Notes: generated from the sequence alone by a model not told the origin. DNA of 8,674 nucleotides from an uncultured Mollicutes bacterium (GCA_937893635.1 CALBGF010000097.1:1-8674); one strand, 5' to 3'; positions 1-7,296 are shown, numbered from the stretch's first letter. Made by a program: numbers and translations.

Positions 1-20
1 AAATTGGAGGTTGAAGATTA

Positions 21-566
21 ATGAAGATATTAGTTTTAATGCCTTGCGACGAGCGTCAACTTTACGCTTGTTATAAAATTTATCAAGGTTTAAATGAAAA
101 AGCAAAAGATAAAGTATTTTTTACACCTATGTTTATAGATTACTTATTACAAACTAAAATTCATAGTAAATGGATTGAAGCGTTCTATGATACATTGTGC
201 CGCGTCAAGCAAGTTTATAATCAAAATAAAGATTTTATTCTTTTTGGAAATATAGATAAAAATTATAAATTTGACGCTATTTTTAGTTTTCAAGATTTAG
301 AAAGAACTTTGCCATATCAAGATGGTACAATAGAAAAAATTAAAGAAATAGATTTTATTAAGAATGACCCGCAATTACTTGCGCCACTTAATGCACTTTA
401 TTCCGCGGACGATGTAAATCAAATTCCACTTACTAACTGTTCTGCTACTGCGGAATTAATTAACAAGTTCTTTGAATCTGATCCACAATTAGATAAAATT
501 AAAGCCGAGTATCAATTGTCCGCGGCGTCAGGAGGTTCAAATGAGAGAAATAAGACCGTCTCTTAA
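21..566 (+). CDS. Unknown phage protein, 181 aa
   Basis: I do not recognise this family and assign no function. The start is set by GGAGGT at 6-11, nine bases before the ATG. The protein is soluble, with no signal peptide or membrane segment. Its N-terminus (MKILVLMPCDERQLY) has a hydrophobic strand followed by a turn, as in many alpha/beta proteins, but no catalytic motif is clear. The C-terminal tail is polar and low-complexity (AASGGSNERNK). The last 26 bases overlap the helicase gene, and the helicase ribosome binding site lies inside this gene, so the two are probably translationally coupled. Its one Trp codon is TGG and it ends in TAA. It contains two CCGCGG hexamers, unusual in such AT-rich DNA. 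Confidence 0.85.
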   Translation: MKILVLMPCDERQLYACYKIYQGLNEKAKDKVFFTPMFIDYLLQTKIHSKWIEAFYDTLCRVKQVYNQNKDFILFGNIDKNYKFDAIFSFQDLERTLPYQDGTIEKIKEIDFIKNDPQLLAPLNALYSADDVNQIPLTNCSATAELINKFFESDPQLDKIKAEYQLSAASGGSNERNKTVS

Positions 567-2931
567 AGAGGCTTTTAAGCGCAATAATAACTTTAAATTA
601 AATATTGACTCTCTTGATGATTCTCAAGCGGCAGCAGTCACATCTGAAGAAGATAAAATTCTATTGCGAGCCTCCGCAGGCTCAGGGAAAGCCTTAAAAA
701 ACGGAACTAAAGTATTAACAAATCAAGGTTGGAAAAATATTGAAAATTTAGTAATTGGAGAGCAAGTTGCTGGACAAGATGGTAAATTTCATAGCGTAAA
801 AGGAATTTACCCTCAAGGACTAAAACAAGTTTATAAGATAATTTTTTCAGATGATAATATTATTGAGTGTTCGGGCGATCATCTGTGGACTTATCAAACT
901 AAGAACCAAAGAGATCGACATCGTAATGATTGGCGTTATAGCAATACTAATACTACTGCAGAAATATATAATCAAGTGAGATTAAAAAACAATAACGGAA
1001 GTTGGAATGTTTATATTCCAATGATTGAACCTTTACAATATGAAGAAAAAGACTTACCATTAGACCCTTATTTACTTGGTGTATTACTTGGTGATGGAAG
1101 TTTTATGGGCAAAGGAACTTCTTTTACTTGTGCTGAAGAAGATTTATTACACAAAGTTCAAGATATTTTAAAACAATATCGATGTGAATTACACTATAAA
1201 GCACAGTATGATTATCAACTTGTAGGTGAAAAAGGTTATGGGTACCACAATGTACAAGATTATATAGGATCTGTTATTAGAGATCTTGGTTTAAAGAATA
1301 CAGATAGTCATACAAAGTTCATACCACAACAATATTTATTTGCAAGTGAAAAAGATCGTGTAGCACTATTAGAAGGATTAATTGATACAGATGGCTATTG
1401 TGATGCCAGTGAATATAATATTTGTCTTACTTCTAAACAATTGATTTTAGATATACAATTTTTATGTGAATCTCTTGGTTTTACTGCTTATTATTCAGAA
1501 AAACACGCTTATTGTAATTCTAAAGATTGTGGAATAGTATACAGATTAAATATAAAAACTTCTGAAAAATATCCAAAAATTCATACAACAAAAAATAAAG
1601 ATTCAAGATGGAAAAAGGGGCAAACTGCTGCTCGACGCACCATTAGAGAAATTATTCCAACAGAAGAGTACGCAGAAATGACTTGCATTGAAATTGATAG
1701 TCCTGATCATTTATTTGTGACAGAACATTGTATAGTTACTCATAATACAAAATCACTTATCGCCGCCATTGCCGCTTACCGTTATGAATATATGAATGAC
1801 CGTATTTGCGCGATTACTTATACTCGTGCCGCACGAGCAGAAATGGAGACCCGTTTACAAGAAATGGGTGTATTCGATGTTGAAGTAACGACCATTCACG
1901 TTTGGTCCCGTAATTTATTACAAGATTTAGCGATTAAGTATGATTTTAAAGTTAGGATACTTGAAGAAACTGATATTAAAAAAATTTTATTAGAGTTAGT
2001 ACATGACTATATGCGCTGCAGACCTGTTAAAGTAAATATTAATATTTTATATAATTTTATCACTGGTAATAAAAATATGGATATTACTGATGGATATCGC
2101 CGCACATTAACCGCGCTTGAAACTAGATATATTCAATACAAAAGAGATAATGCTTTATATGACTTTATGGATTATCCACTTTATCTTTATAATGTTTTAA
2201 TTGCGTATAATGAAGAAATTAATAATATTGATGCGCTTTTTGTTGACGAATTTCAAGATGTTGACTCAACGCAATTTAAAATCTTTGAAAAAGTTAATGC
2301 GAAGAAAAAATTCTTCGTTGGAGACTCTTGGCAATCAATATTTGTCTTTAGAGGCGCAGATGGAGAAGTTTTTGAAAAAGCAAAAGATTTTACTCAATAT
2401 AAATTAAAGCATAATTACAGAAGTTGTCAAGAGATAATTAATTATGCTTGCACCGTGCATGATGAATTATTTAACGCCGCAGAAAACGGCTATGATTGCT
2501 ATATTGCGCAAGTACAAGAAAGTCGCTCTAGTTTAATTGTTTGTGATCGCGGTAACGGTGGTGTTGTTTCAGTCGTTGATCCTTTTGGAGGTATGACTCG
2601 ATTTGGAACTCAAGAGAAACTTGACATTTTGTCCGCGTTCAAAGATATTATAAGTAGGCAACCAATGATTTTATGTCGCACAAATAAACAAGTTAAGTTT
2701 ATTAATGATTTAGGGTATTTTAATGCTTCTACAATACATCAAGCAAAAGGACTTGAATATAAAAGTGTTATTGCGATTGATAGCACAATTAATTCGGTAG
2801 AAGACTTAAATGTTGCTTATGTGGCAATGACCCGCGCGGAAGATGAGTTGTTTATTATAAATTGGCAACAATTTGAACAATTAGCACAAGTTGTGCTAGG
2901 AGGTGCTAAATATGGCTCGAGATCTATATAA
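541..2931 (+). CDS. UvrD/Rep-like SF1 DNA helicase with in-frame intein
   Basis: This is a superfamily 1A ATP-dependent helicase that should unwind DNA in phage replication or recombination. Visible motifs: Q motif LDDSQAAAV (25-33); Walker A ASAGSGK (44-50) continuing as TKS after the intein (from 403); motif Ia near 424-438; motif II VDEFQD (568-573); motif III GDSWQSIFVFRG (594-605); motif IV LKHNYRS (622-628); motif V TIHQAKGLEYKSV (731-743); motif VI AYVAMTRAEDEL (759-770). Residues 51-402 are an intein, leaving a compact 444-residue helicase, much shorter than UvrD or PcrA at over 700. The ATG follows AGGAGG at 530-535. The 3' end overlaps the next gene by 20 bases. All Trp codons are TGG. 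The intein separates the P-loop Lys from Thr, so ATPase activity should require splicing. Confidence 0.95.
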   Translation: MREIRPSLKEAFKRNNNFKLNIDSLDDSQAAAVTSEEDKILLRASAGSGKALKNGTKVLTNQGWKNIENLVIGEQVAGQDGKFHSVKGIYPQGLKQVYKIIFSDDNIIECSGDHLWTYQTKNQRDRHRNDWRYSNTNTTAEIYNQVRLKNNNGSWNVYIPMIEPLQYEEKDLPLDPYLLGVLLGDGSFMGKGTSFTCAEEDLLHKVQDILKQYRCELHYKAQYDYQLVGEKGYGYHNVQDYIGSVIRDLGLKNTDSHTKFIPQQYLFASEKDRVALLEGLIDTDGYCDASEYNICLTSKQLILDIQFLCESLGFTAYYSEKHAYCNSKDCGIVYRLNIKTSEKYPKIHTTKNKDSRWKKGQTAARRTIREIIPTEEYAEMTCIEIDSPDHLFVTEHCIVTHNTKSLIAAIAAYRYEYMNDRICAITYTRAARAEMETRLQEMGVFDVEVTTIHVWSRNLLQDLAIKYDFKVRILEETDIKKILLELVHDYMRCRPVKVNINILYNFITGNKNMDITDGYRRTLTALETRYIQYKRDNALYDFMDYPLYLYNVLIAYNEEINNIDALFVDEFQDVDSTQFKIFEKVNAKKKFFVGDSWQSIFVFRGADGEVFEKAKDFTQYKLKHNYRSCQEIINYACTVHDELFNAAENGYDCYIAQVQESRSSLIVCDRGNGGVVSVVDPFGGMTRFGTQEKLDILSAFKDIISRQPMILCRTNKQVKFINDLGYFNASTIHQAKGLEYKSVIAIDSTINSVEDLNVAYVAMTRAEDELFIINWQQFEQLAQVVLGGAKYGSRSI
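691..1746 (+). mobile_element. Class 3-type intein with LAGLIDADG homing endonuclease
   Basis: The insert is 352 residues (helicase residues 51-402) and is removed by protein splicing. It starts with Ala rather than Cys or Ser, which bars the usual first acyl shift. It does have the three residues defining class 3 inteins: Trp116 just after the block B His (SGDHLW), Cys382 in block F (MTCIEID), and Thr400 before the terminal His-Asn (VTHN). The +1 extein residue is Thr403. In class 3 inteins the block F Cys attacks the N-terminal junction directly. The endonuclease domain has both LAGLIDADG helices, LLGVLLGDG (179-187) and LLEGLIDTDG (276-285), each with its acidic residue, so homing may be active. 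The insertion site is the Walker A codon pair AAA|ACA, a common intein target. The insert lacks the CGCG tetramers common in the flanking helicase, suggesting separate origin. Confidence 0.92.
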
Positions 2932-4897
2932 AGATATTAATTGAACCGCGACAGAAATTGAAACATTAAAAGGAATTTGTAATTCTTCTTCTACTGCGAG
3001 TGAAAAGCTTAGATTAATTAATAGTGAAATTTTTGCACCTCATAATATAGAGCTCCATTATTATGGTAAACGAATTCAAACCACTTTAACTAAGCCTATA
3101 CAATATGAAACAACTCGTTTAAGTAATATTAAATATGAAAATAATCAATTGATTATTGTTAATTCTGTTGTTATAACAGAAATTAAAGATATAACAACTG
3201 GTCAATTTTTAACTGCTAGCGGTTGTGAACTTAGTTTTATTAAATTAAATGATGCTAATATGAATAATGTTGGTTTTAAAATAAATGGAGAAAATAAAAA
3301 GACAATTTTTACCTTTAATAAAAAAATTAGTTATGCTGATGAACAAGTTAGAATGGCTTTAAGTGAAAGAGATAATGCCGTTTATTCATTAACAATTGAT
3401 GATTTATATAAAATTAATGGTAAAAATCTTAATAAAACAGGATTTTTAAAATATCCTGTCCATGATCAAACTACTACATATGAACAAACTTCTCCATATG
3501 TTATTTATAAAGATAATGCGAATACTAATAATTTAAAATTTGTAGGTTTTCCTGAATATAAGATTAATGAAGGTAAAGCTGAAGAGAATATAATTTTAAA
3601 TGGTTATTGTGATGTAAAATTCTCTCAAGAACAAGTTGACCAATATAATTTACCTTATCCTATTGCTAATTATCAAAACAATAAAGAGTTAAATTTAGTT
3701 AATTATTGTTTACCTTTGTTTAATAATTTTGATAATATTGAGTATGATAAATTACAAATTAAATATGATACTACAAATAAACAATTAGTTTTTACTACAC
3801 CAATGATTAATGGTAAATATAAAATTGGTAAAATTGCTTTTGATAAAGATAATGAAAAATTAATTTGTTATCATTTACCTCCGATTTCGGTAGGCACAAA
3901 AATACCTAATGGTAAACAAGATCCAAAATCATGTCTTTGAGTTCAAAATTTAACAAGTAATTTGACTTATAAAAATGAAATTACCGATTATTATGTTTAT
4001 TACTATTCTTCTTCTGTTTCAAGCTATATTGGTAAATTACATGAAAATTATCAATTACAATGTAATTTTTCTTATAATCCTACAGAAGCTGAATTTCTTG
4101 AAATTCTAGTTAATGAACACGCAGATCAAGAAGAACGTATAAATTATTGGATTTTTAGATATAAACAATATTTAGAAAATTATGATTATTTAATTGATTA
4201 TAAAACTCTTTCACAAAGTTATATACAACAAGTTAATTGGGATGCTCAAATTAATGGAAGTGGTTTACAACCACAATGCACTTATTATTATAATGGTCAG
4301 ACTGTTAATGCACAAGAAGCATATAATTGAAATAATAACCAAAATGAAGGCGCAACTAATTTCTTTGAAATAGGTAGTCGTTGATATCACTTATTATTTG
4401 ATTATAAGATTAATATTTCAACAACAATTAATAACTTTCCTTCTTTTAGAGGAAATTATACTCCTTTTTCTACTGCTGCTGCTCAGAATTTTATAAATCA
4501 TAATAATATTGACACAAGTTGTTATAATATAAATTATAAAGTTAATGATTTTCTTATTTATAATTATTGTTTAACGTCTGAAGAGAAAAAATCTTATTTT
4601 GATAATAATCATCAAGGTGAGAATAACACTCAAAACATTATTTACAGTAATAACTTTATTCGTCTAAATAATACACAATATCATAATGCTAATATTATTC
4701 GTCTAAATAATACAGATAACACTCCACAACAACAAGATATAGTTTTTCCTAAACGAGAAACAGATATAGTTCATTTAAGATGGTATAGATATATTAGTAT
4801 GGGAATGAATACTAATTCCGCTATCGGTCTCTATGCCTTATGATTACAAACAGATGATACCACTAAACAAATTACTTGAAAGGAATATTCCAAATAA
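2912..4897 (+). CDS. TGA-recoded, Asn/Tyr-rich probable phage structural protein, 661 aa
   Basis: Read with TGA as Trp, this is one open frame from the ATG at 2912 (AGGAGGT at 2898-2904) to TAA at 4895-4897. In-frame TGA codons lie at 2942, 3938, 4328, 4382, 4841 and 4877; three other Trp codons are TGG. The frame is kept across all six TGA codons, and residues around them look natural (INWTATE, CLWVQNL, SRWYHLL, ALWLQTD, ITWKEYS). Under the standard code, only fragments would be predicted, the first with 10 codons. The protein is rich in Asn, Tyr, Thr and Ile and looks beta-rich, with no signal peptide or enzyme motif. That fits a virion or tail component, but I recognise no family and the role is inferred. 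Residues near 582-602 contain a short repeat. It shares an operon with the helicase and ends inside a terminator stem. Confidence 0.85.
4656..4714 (+). repeat. In-frame 20-bp direct repeat, 39-bp period
   Basis: The 20-base unit TTATTCGTCTAAATAATACA occurs at 4656-4675 and again at 4695-4714. The copies are 39 bases apart, so the repeat is in frame (13 codons). It gives FIRLNNTQ followed by IIRLNNTD near the C-terminus of the recoded protein. This is probably a small tandem duplication within a fibrous or beta-repeat segment. Confidence 0.85.
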
Positions 4898-4931
4898 GAC
4901 TAAGTTTTTCTTGACTTAGTCTTATTTTTTT
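4892..4931 (+). terminator. Rho-independent terminator after the recoded gene
   Basis: A perfect 13-bp stem pairs 4892-4904 (AAATAAGACTAAG) with 4915-4927 (CTTAGTCTTATTT). It has a 10-base loop, and the T run continues to 4931. The TAA stop of the recoded gene (4895-4897) sits inside the 5' arm. The 3' arm overlaps the -35 box of the next promoter. Confidence 0.88.
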
Positions 4932-4939
4932 AGTATAAT
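4911..4939 (+). promoter_or_regulatory. Sigma70/sigmaA-type promoter for the small ORF and ligase
   Basis: TTGACT at 4911-4916 and TATAAT at 4934-4939 are separated by 17 bases. The -35 box lies in the loop and 3' arm of the preceding terminator. Transcription should start near 4946, about 20 bases before the ATG at 4966. Confidence 0.8.
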
Positions 4940-4965
4940 ATATATAGAAATAAAAGGAGATAATT

Positions 4966-5094
4966 ATGATAGAAATAACATTACCTTATAATTGGTTTTT
5001 CACAATAGATACTACTAATTCAAACTATATATCTTCTCACGAATTAATTTTAACCGTGAAAGAAACAAATAAACTTATTATGAAAGGAAATTAA
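4966..5094 (+). CDS. Small unknown protein, 42 aa
   Basis: This short ORF has a strong AAAGGAG ribosome binding site (4952-4958), ends in TAA and is the first gene behind the promoter at 4911. The product (MIEITLPYNWFF...) has no membrane segment or signal peptide, and I do not recognise it. Its last codons contain the AAAGGA ribosome binding site of the ligase gene, whose ATG lies three bases after the stop, so coupling is likely. It may be a real small phage protein or a leader ORF serving ligase translation. Confidence 0.65.
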   Translation: MIEITLPYNWFFTIDTTNSNYISSHELILTVKETNKLIMKGN

Positions 5095-5097
5095 TAT

Positions 5098-6186
5098 ATG
5101 GATATAAATAAATTTTTAAATCTTGAACCAATGAAATATTACGATAAAGATGCAGATGATTTATCACCTAACTTACAAAAGAAACGTTTAGATATAATTA
5201 ATAATGTTAATGATGAATATATCGCAAGTGAAAAACACGATGGCGAATGGGCAATGTTTATTCGCGGTGAAAATGACGATGAAATATTTATCCGTAGCCG
5301 TTCAAAAGGAGTTAATGGGCATTATGGCGATTTTACTCCAAAACTTCCGCATTTAGTAGAAGAAATGAAGAAATGGCCTCACAACACAGTTTTACTTGGT
5401 GAAATTTGTGTGCGCGGCGCAAATCATACTTCACGTGATGTCGGCACAATATTAAGATGCTTACCAGCTAAAGCAATAGAAAGACAAAAAGATAATCCAT
5501 TAATGGTTTATTTATTTGATTTACTTTATTCTAACAATGAAGATTATACTTCTACTGCTTATGCGACTCGTATGGTCATGTTATGCGAATATATTTGGGG
5601 TGCTAATTTTAGAATGACAGATTTCTTCGATGGTGATTTCGCTAATGCAGCGGATCAAATTATCGCAGAAGGCGGTGAAGGTATTGTTATTCAACGTAAG
5701 GATAATCCTTATTTAGCGGGAACTAGAACTGCGTGGAAAACACTTAAACTTAAGCAAAAACTTCCAATTATGGAATTAAAAGTTGTAGATATAGTAAAAC
5801 CACAAAGAGATTATAAAGGTATTAATCCAGAAGGTTGGAATTATTGGGAAGGCATTTACACTGATACAGGTCATACAGTTCGTATTAATCACGCACCAGG
5901 TAATATTGATATGGAAGCACGTCTAGAATGGTCTCCAATTACAAAGCCATATTATTTTGATCGCGCGGTTGGTGTTGTTGTTGATTATAATGGAGTTTTA
6001 GTAAGCATTACAAGTGGTTGTACAGATGAACTTGGTGATTATTTAATAACAGAAGAAGCGCAAAATTTAATTAAAAATGGTTTATTATTCGCGCAAGTTA
6101 AAGCTATGATGACTTCGCAAAACGGTGCCTTAAGACACCCAGTCCTTGTTGACATTCGCGCAATGGACGATCAAATGAAAGAGTAA
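5098..6186 (+). CDS. ATP-dependent DNA ligase, 362 aa
   Basis: This enzyme should seal nicks in DNA during phage replication by forming an AMP-lysine intermediate. The nucleotidyltransferase motifs are in order: motif I KHDG (46-49) with Lys46 as the AMP acceptor; an SRS segment (67-69); motif III VLLGEIC (98-104); motif IIIa VYLFDLLY (137-144); motif IV GGEGIVIQ (192-199); motif V KTLKLK (214-219). About 140 residues follow, forming a probable OB-fold domain (ELKVVDIVKP onward). There is no N-terminal DNA-binding domain, as in small phage ligases. An RNA ligase is possible, but motifs IV and V look like a DNA ligase. The ATG is preceded by AAAGGA within the upstream small ORF. All seven Trp codons are TGG. 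Confidence 0.93.
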   Translation: MDINKFLNLEPMKYYDKDADDLSPNLQKKRLDIINNVNDEYIASEKHDGEWAMFIRGENDDEIFIRSRSKGVNGHYGDFTPKLPHLVEEMKKWPHNTVLLGEICVRGANHTSRDVGTILRCLPAKAIERQKDNPLMVYLFDLLYSNNEDYTSTAYATRMVMLCEYIWGANFRMTDFFDGDFANAADQIIAEGGEGIVIQRKDNPYLAGTRTAWKTLKLKQKLPIMELKVVDIVKPQRDYKGINPEGWNYWEGIYTDTGHTVRINHAPGNIDMEARLEWSPITKPYYFDRAVGVVVDYNGVLVSITSGCTDELGDYLITEEAQNLIKNGLLFAQVKAMMTSQNGALRHPVLVDIRAMDDQMKE

Positions 6187-6188
6187 AA

Positions 6189-6217
6189 TTGACAGTAGAA
6201 AAAACCATTATTATAAT
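6189..6217 (+). promoter_or_regulatory. Sigma70/sigmaA-type consensus promoter
   Basis: TTGACA at 6189-6194 and TATAAT at 6212-6217 are separated by exactly 17 bases and match the consensus perfectly. The promoter begins three bases after the ligase stop codon and drives the small gene at 6241. Confidence 0.85.
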
Positions 6218-6240
6218 ACATATAATAAGAGGTGTTATAT

Positions 6241-6570
6241 ATGGAAATTTCTATTGAAGGCAATCAAAAAATTCGTCTAATTCAAGGCGATTGTTATAAG
6301 TTTAATATTAAATTTGATGATATTAGTCAAGCTCTAGTTTCCCGTGTAGTCCTAACGTGCCAAGCACAAAACATTTCTGAAGATTTTTATTACGACAAGG
6401 AATCTAATACTTGGAAACTAGAACTTGAATCAGAAGATACAATTAATTACGCGGCGTCAGGTGCTTCATATGACCTTACTGCCATATTAAAAAATGAGTG
6501 CGTTAAAACCATTATTCATAATGGCTTATTCTTAGTTTTACCGAAGACTAATAAAATTACTTCATGGTAG
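6241..6570 (+). CDS. Small unknown beta-rich phage protein, 109 aa
   Basis: I chose the ATG at 6241 because AGAGGTG (6228-6234) is correctly spaced before it. An in-frame GTG at 6232 lies inside that ribosome binding site and is unlikely to be the start. The sequence alternates polar and hydrophobic residues (RLIQGDCYKFNIKF, WKLELESED, YDLTAILKN), suggesting a small beta-sandwich as in many phage accessory proteins. No catalytic motif is visible and no function is assigned. The stop is TAG, and both Trp codons are TGG, one directly before the stop. The next ORF overlaps its end by seven bases. Confidence 0.82.
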   Translation: MEISIEGNQKIRLIQGDCYKFNIKFDDISQALVSRVVLTCQAQNISEDFYYDKESNTWKLELESEDTINYAASGASYDLTAILKNECVKTIIHNGLFLVLPKTNKITSW

Positions 6571-6689
6571 AACAAAAAGAATTAATAATTCATATTACTG
6601 ACACTCCTGATTTTTCGGCTACTATTGACGCACTAGTAGTAAGTAATGAATTATTTATAAACTTATTTCCAGAGACTAATGAAAATTAG
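6564..6689 (+). CDS. Small unknown protein, 41 aa
   Basis: This ORF begins at an ATG overlapping the last codons of the preceding gene and ends in TAG within the 3' arm of a terminator. It has no clear ribosome binding site, so translation would depend on coupling. The product (MVEQKELIIHITDTPDF...) is acidic and unrecognised. Support is the overlapping start and the terminator directly at its end; codon evidence is slight because of the length. Confidence 0.55.
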   Translation: MVEQKELIIHITDTPDFSATIDALVVSNELFINLFPETNEN

Positions 6690-6699
6690 TCTTTTTTTA
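6673..6699 (+). terminator. Rho-independent terminator
   Basis: A perfect 8-bp stem pairs AGACTAAT (6673-6680) with ATTAGTCT (6685-6692) around a GAAA loop, followed by seven T. The arms share the AGACTAA/TTAGTCT core with the terminator at 4892, and again the stem contains the stop codon of the upstream ORF. Confidence 0.9.
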
Positions 6700-6710
6700 T
6701 TAGTTTAAAA

Positions 6711-6813
6711 TTGATACGTCCTCACATCTAATGCGCGGTTAAATGGGGCTCTAGGAAGCTTTTTAGGTTCGTGAACCCGCGATTTGATGACGGTCAAGGA
6801 CTTCGTAAATCAA
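6711..6813 (+). ncRNA. Candidate structured RNA, unrecognised; strand uncertain
   Basis: This non-coding stretch lies between two terminators of converging transcripts. It is about 46% GC, clearly above its surroundings. A closing stem can form between 6711-6721 and 6798-6813 (TTGAT/ATCAA, ACG/CGT, TCC/GGA with bulges). Inside are CGCGGTT (6734-6740) with AACCCGCG (6774-6781), a hairpin CTAGGA/TTTTAG (6751-6766), and TTGA/TCAA (6784-6797). An alternative hairpin GGTT-CGTG-AACC (6766-6777) competes with the second stem. It matches no tRNA, riboswitch or other RNA family I can recognise, and no strong promoter is visible. The plus orientation is a guess. It could instead be a DNA element such as an attachment or replication site. 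Confidence 0.35.
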
Positions 6814-6823
6814 GACAAATAAA

Positions 6824-6846
6824 AAGACAACCATTGCGGTTGTCTT
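6824..6846 (-). terminator. Rho-independent terminator of the leftward small gene
   Basis: A perfect 9-bp stem pairs AAGACAACC (6824-6832) with GGTTGTCTT (6838-6846) around a 5-base loop. On the minus strand it is followed by a T-rich tract (TTTATTT). The U tract on the plus strand is poorer, so termination there would be weaker. Confidence 0.85.
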
Positions 6847-6873
6847 AATATATTATTTACTTACTACTGTAAA

Positions 6874-7131
6874 TTAGTCAATCCAGTATAATTTGTATGA
6901 GAATGGGTGTCCACATTCTGGGCATTTTCCAGAGTAATCTTCTTTATTAATCATAACTCTTTCGCCATTGTCAATTTCTCTTTCATCATTAGCTTTTTTA
7001 GATAATGATGTTAAAATTGCTGTTGGAATACCTAATTCTTTAGCACTCATTTTAACGCCACGGTGTGCTTTTAAAACTTCGATTGCTGCTAATTCTTTGT
7101 CTGTGTAATGTAAAACTTCTACTTTTGCCAT
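6874..7131 (-). CDS. Small HTH-like protein with a single CxxC knuckle, 85 aa
   Basis: The N-terminal half is helical and resembles a helix-turn-helix (residues about 12-47, LAAIEVLKAHRGVKMSAKEL through SLSKKAND). The tail holds a CPECGHPF motif with Cys70 and Cys73, like half a zinc ribbon. With only one CxxC pair, metal binding would need dimerisation or nearby residues. It is probably a small DNA-binding or regulatory protein from an early leftward operon, but no family is assigned. AGAAAGGAAAT precedes the ATG. Its promoter lies 166 bases upstream, leaving a long folded leader, and a terminator follows the gene. The single Trp codon is TGG and the stop is TAA. Confidence 0.85.
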   Translation of the reverse strand: MAKVEVLHYTDKELAAIEVLKAHRGVKMSAKELGIPTAILTSLSKKANDEREIDNGERVMINKEDYSGKCPECGHPFSYKLYWID

Positions 7132-7296
7132 AATAAATATTTATTTCCTTTCTTGTTCGTTTGAGTGAATCCGCTCTTGGCTAAATTTGACTGTTTGTAT
7201 AGTAGCTAACTATTCCGTTATCACCACGAGAAGGTCAGTCATTGATAACTTTTGACGCGTCTCTGTAAAGATTATTTATTTATCTTTAACAATAAT
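7132..7296 (-). promoter_or_regulatory. Long 5' leader of the HTH-like gene, with candidate pseudoknot
   Basis: Transcription from the minus-strand promoter should start near 7290, leaving a leader of about 160 bases. A hairpin (GTTAAAGAT with ATCTTTAC, 7265-7290) would form at the very 5' end. Further on, GTTATCA (7249-7243) pairs with TGATAAC (7223-7217). The loop of that stem contains TGACTG (7241-7236), which can pair with CAGTCA (7193-7188) beyond a small hairpin ATAGT/ACTAT (7213-7199), giving a pseudoknot. It matches no riboswitch class that I recognise. The pairings come from reading the sequence only. Confidence 0.4.

Noticed and set aside
2201..2407. 68-codon plus-strand ORF
   Set aside because: It lies in another frame inside the helicase core motifs and has a Lys-rich, unnatural composition.
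2912..4897. A degraded pseudogene with several stop mutations
   Set aside because: All interruptions are TGA, with no TAA, TAG or frameshift across nearly 2 kb, and the start and terminator are intact. Decay would give mixed stops and indels.
2912..4897. TGA read as selenocysteine or glycine
   Set aside because: Six TGA codons in a virion-like protein do not suit selenocysteine. Trp suits contexts such as SRWYHLL and resembles the TGG-coded LRWYRYI. Gly is not fully excluded without an alignment.
6232..6240. GTG start for the 109-residue gene, three codons upstream
   Set aside because: The GTG overlaps the AGAGGTG ribosome binding site, which is correctly spaced for the ATG at 6241.
6711..6813. 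A tRNA, perhaps the UGA-reading tRNA-Trp
   Set aside because: Neither strand gives a proper acceptor stem, D arm, anticodon loop with UCA and T arm together. Isolated GGTTC-like runs are not enough.
7214..7243. Ten-codon leader peptide on the minus strand (ATG ACT GAC CTT ... TAG)
   Set aside because: There is no ribosome binding site before it, and the ATG lies in a predicted stem-loop. Such short frames arise easily by chance.
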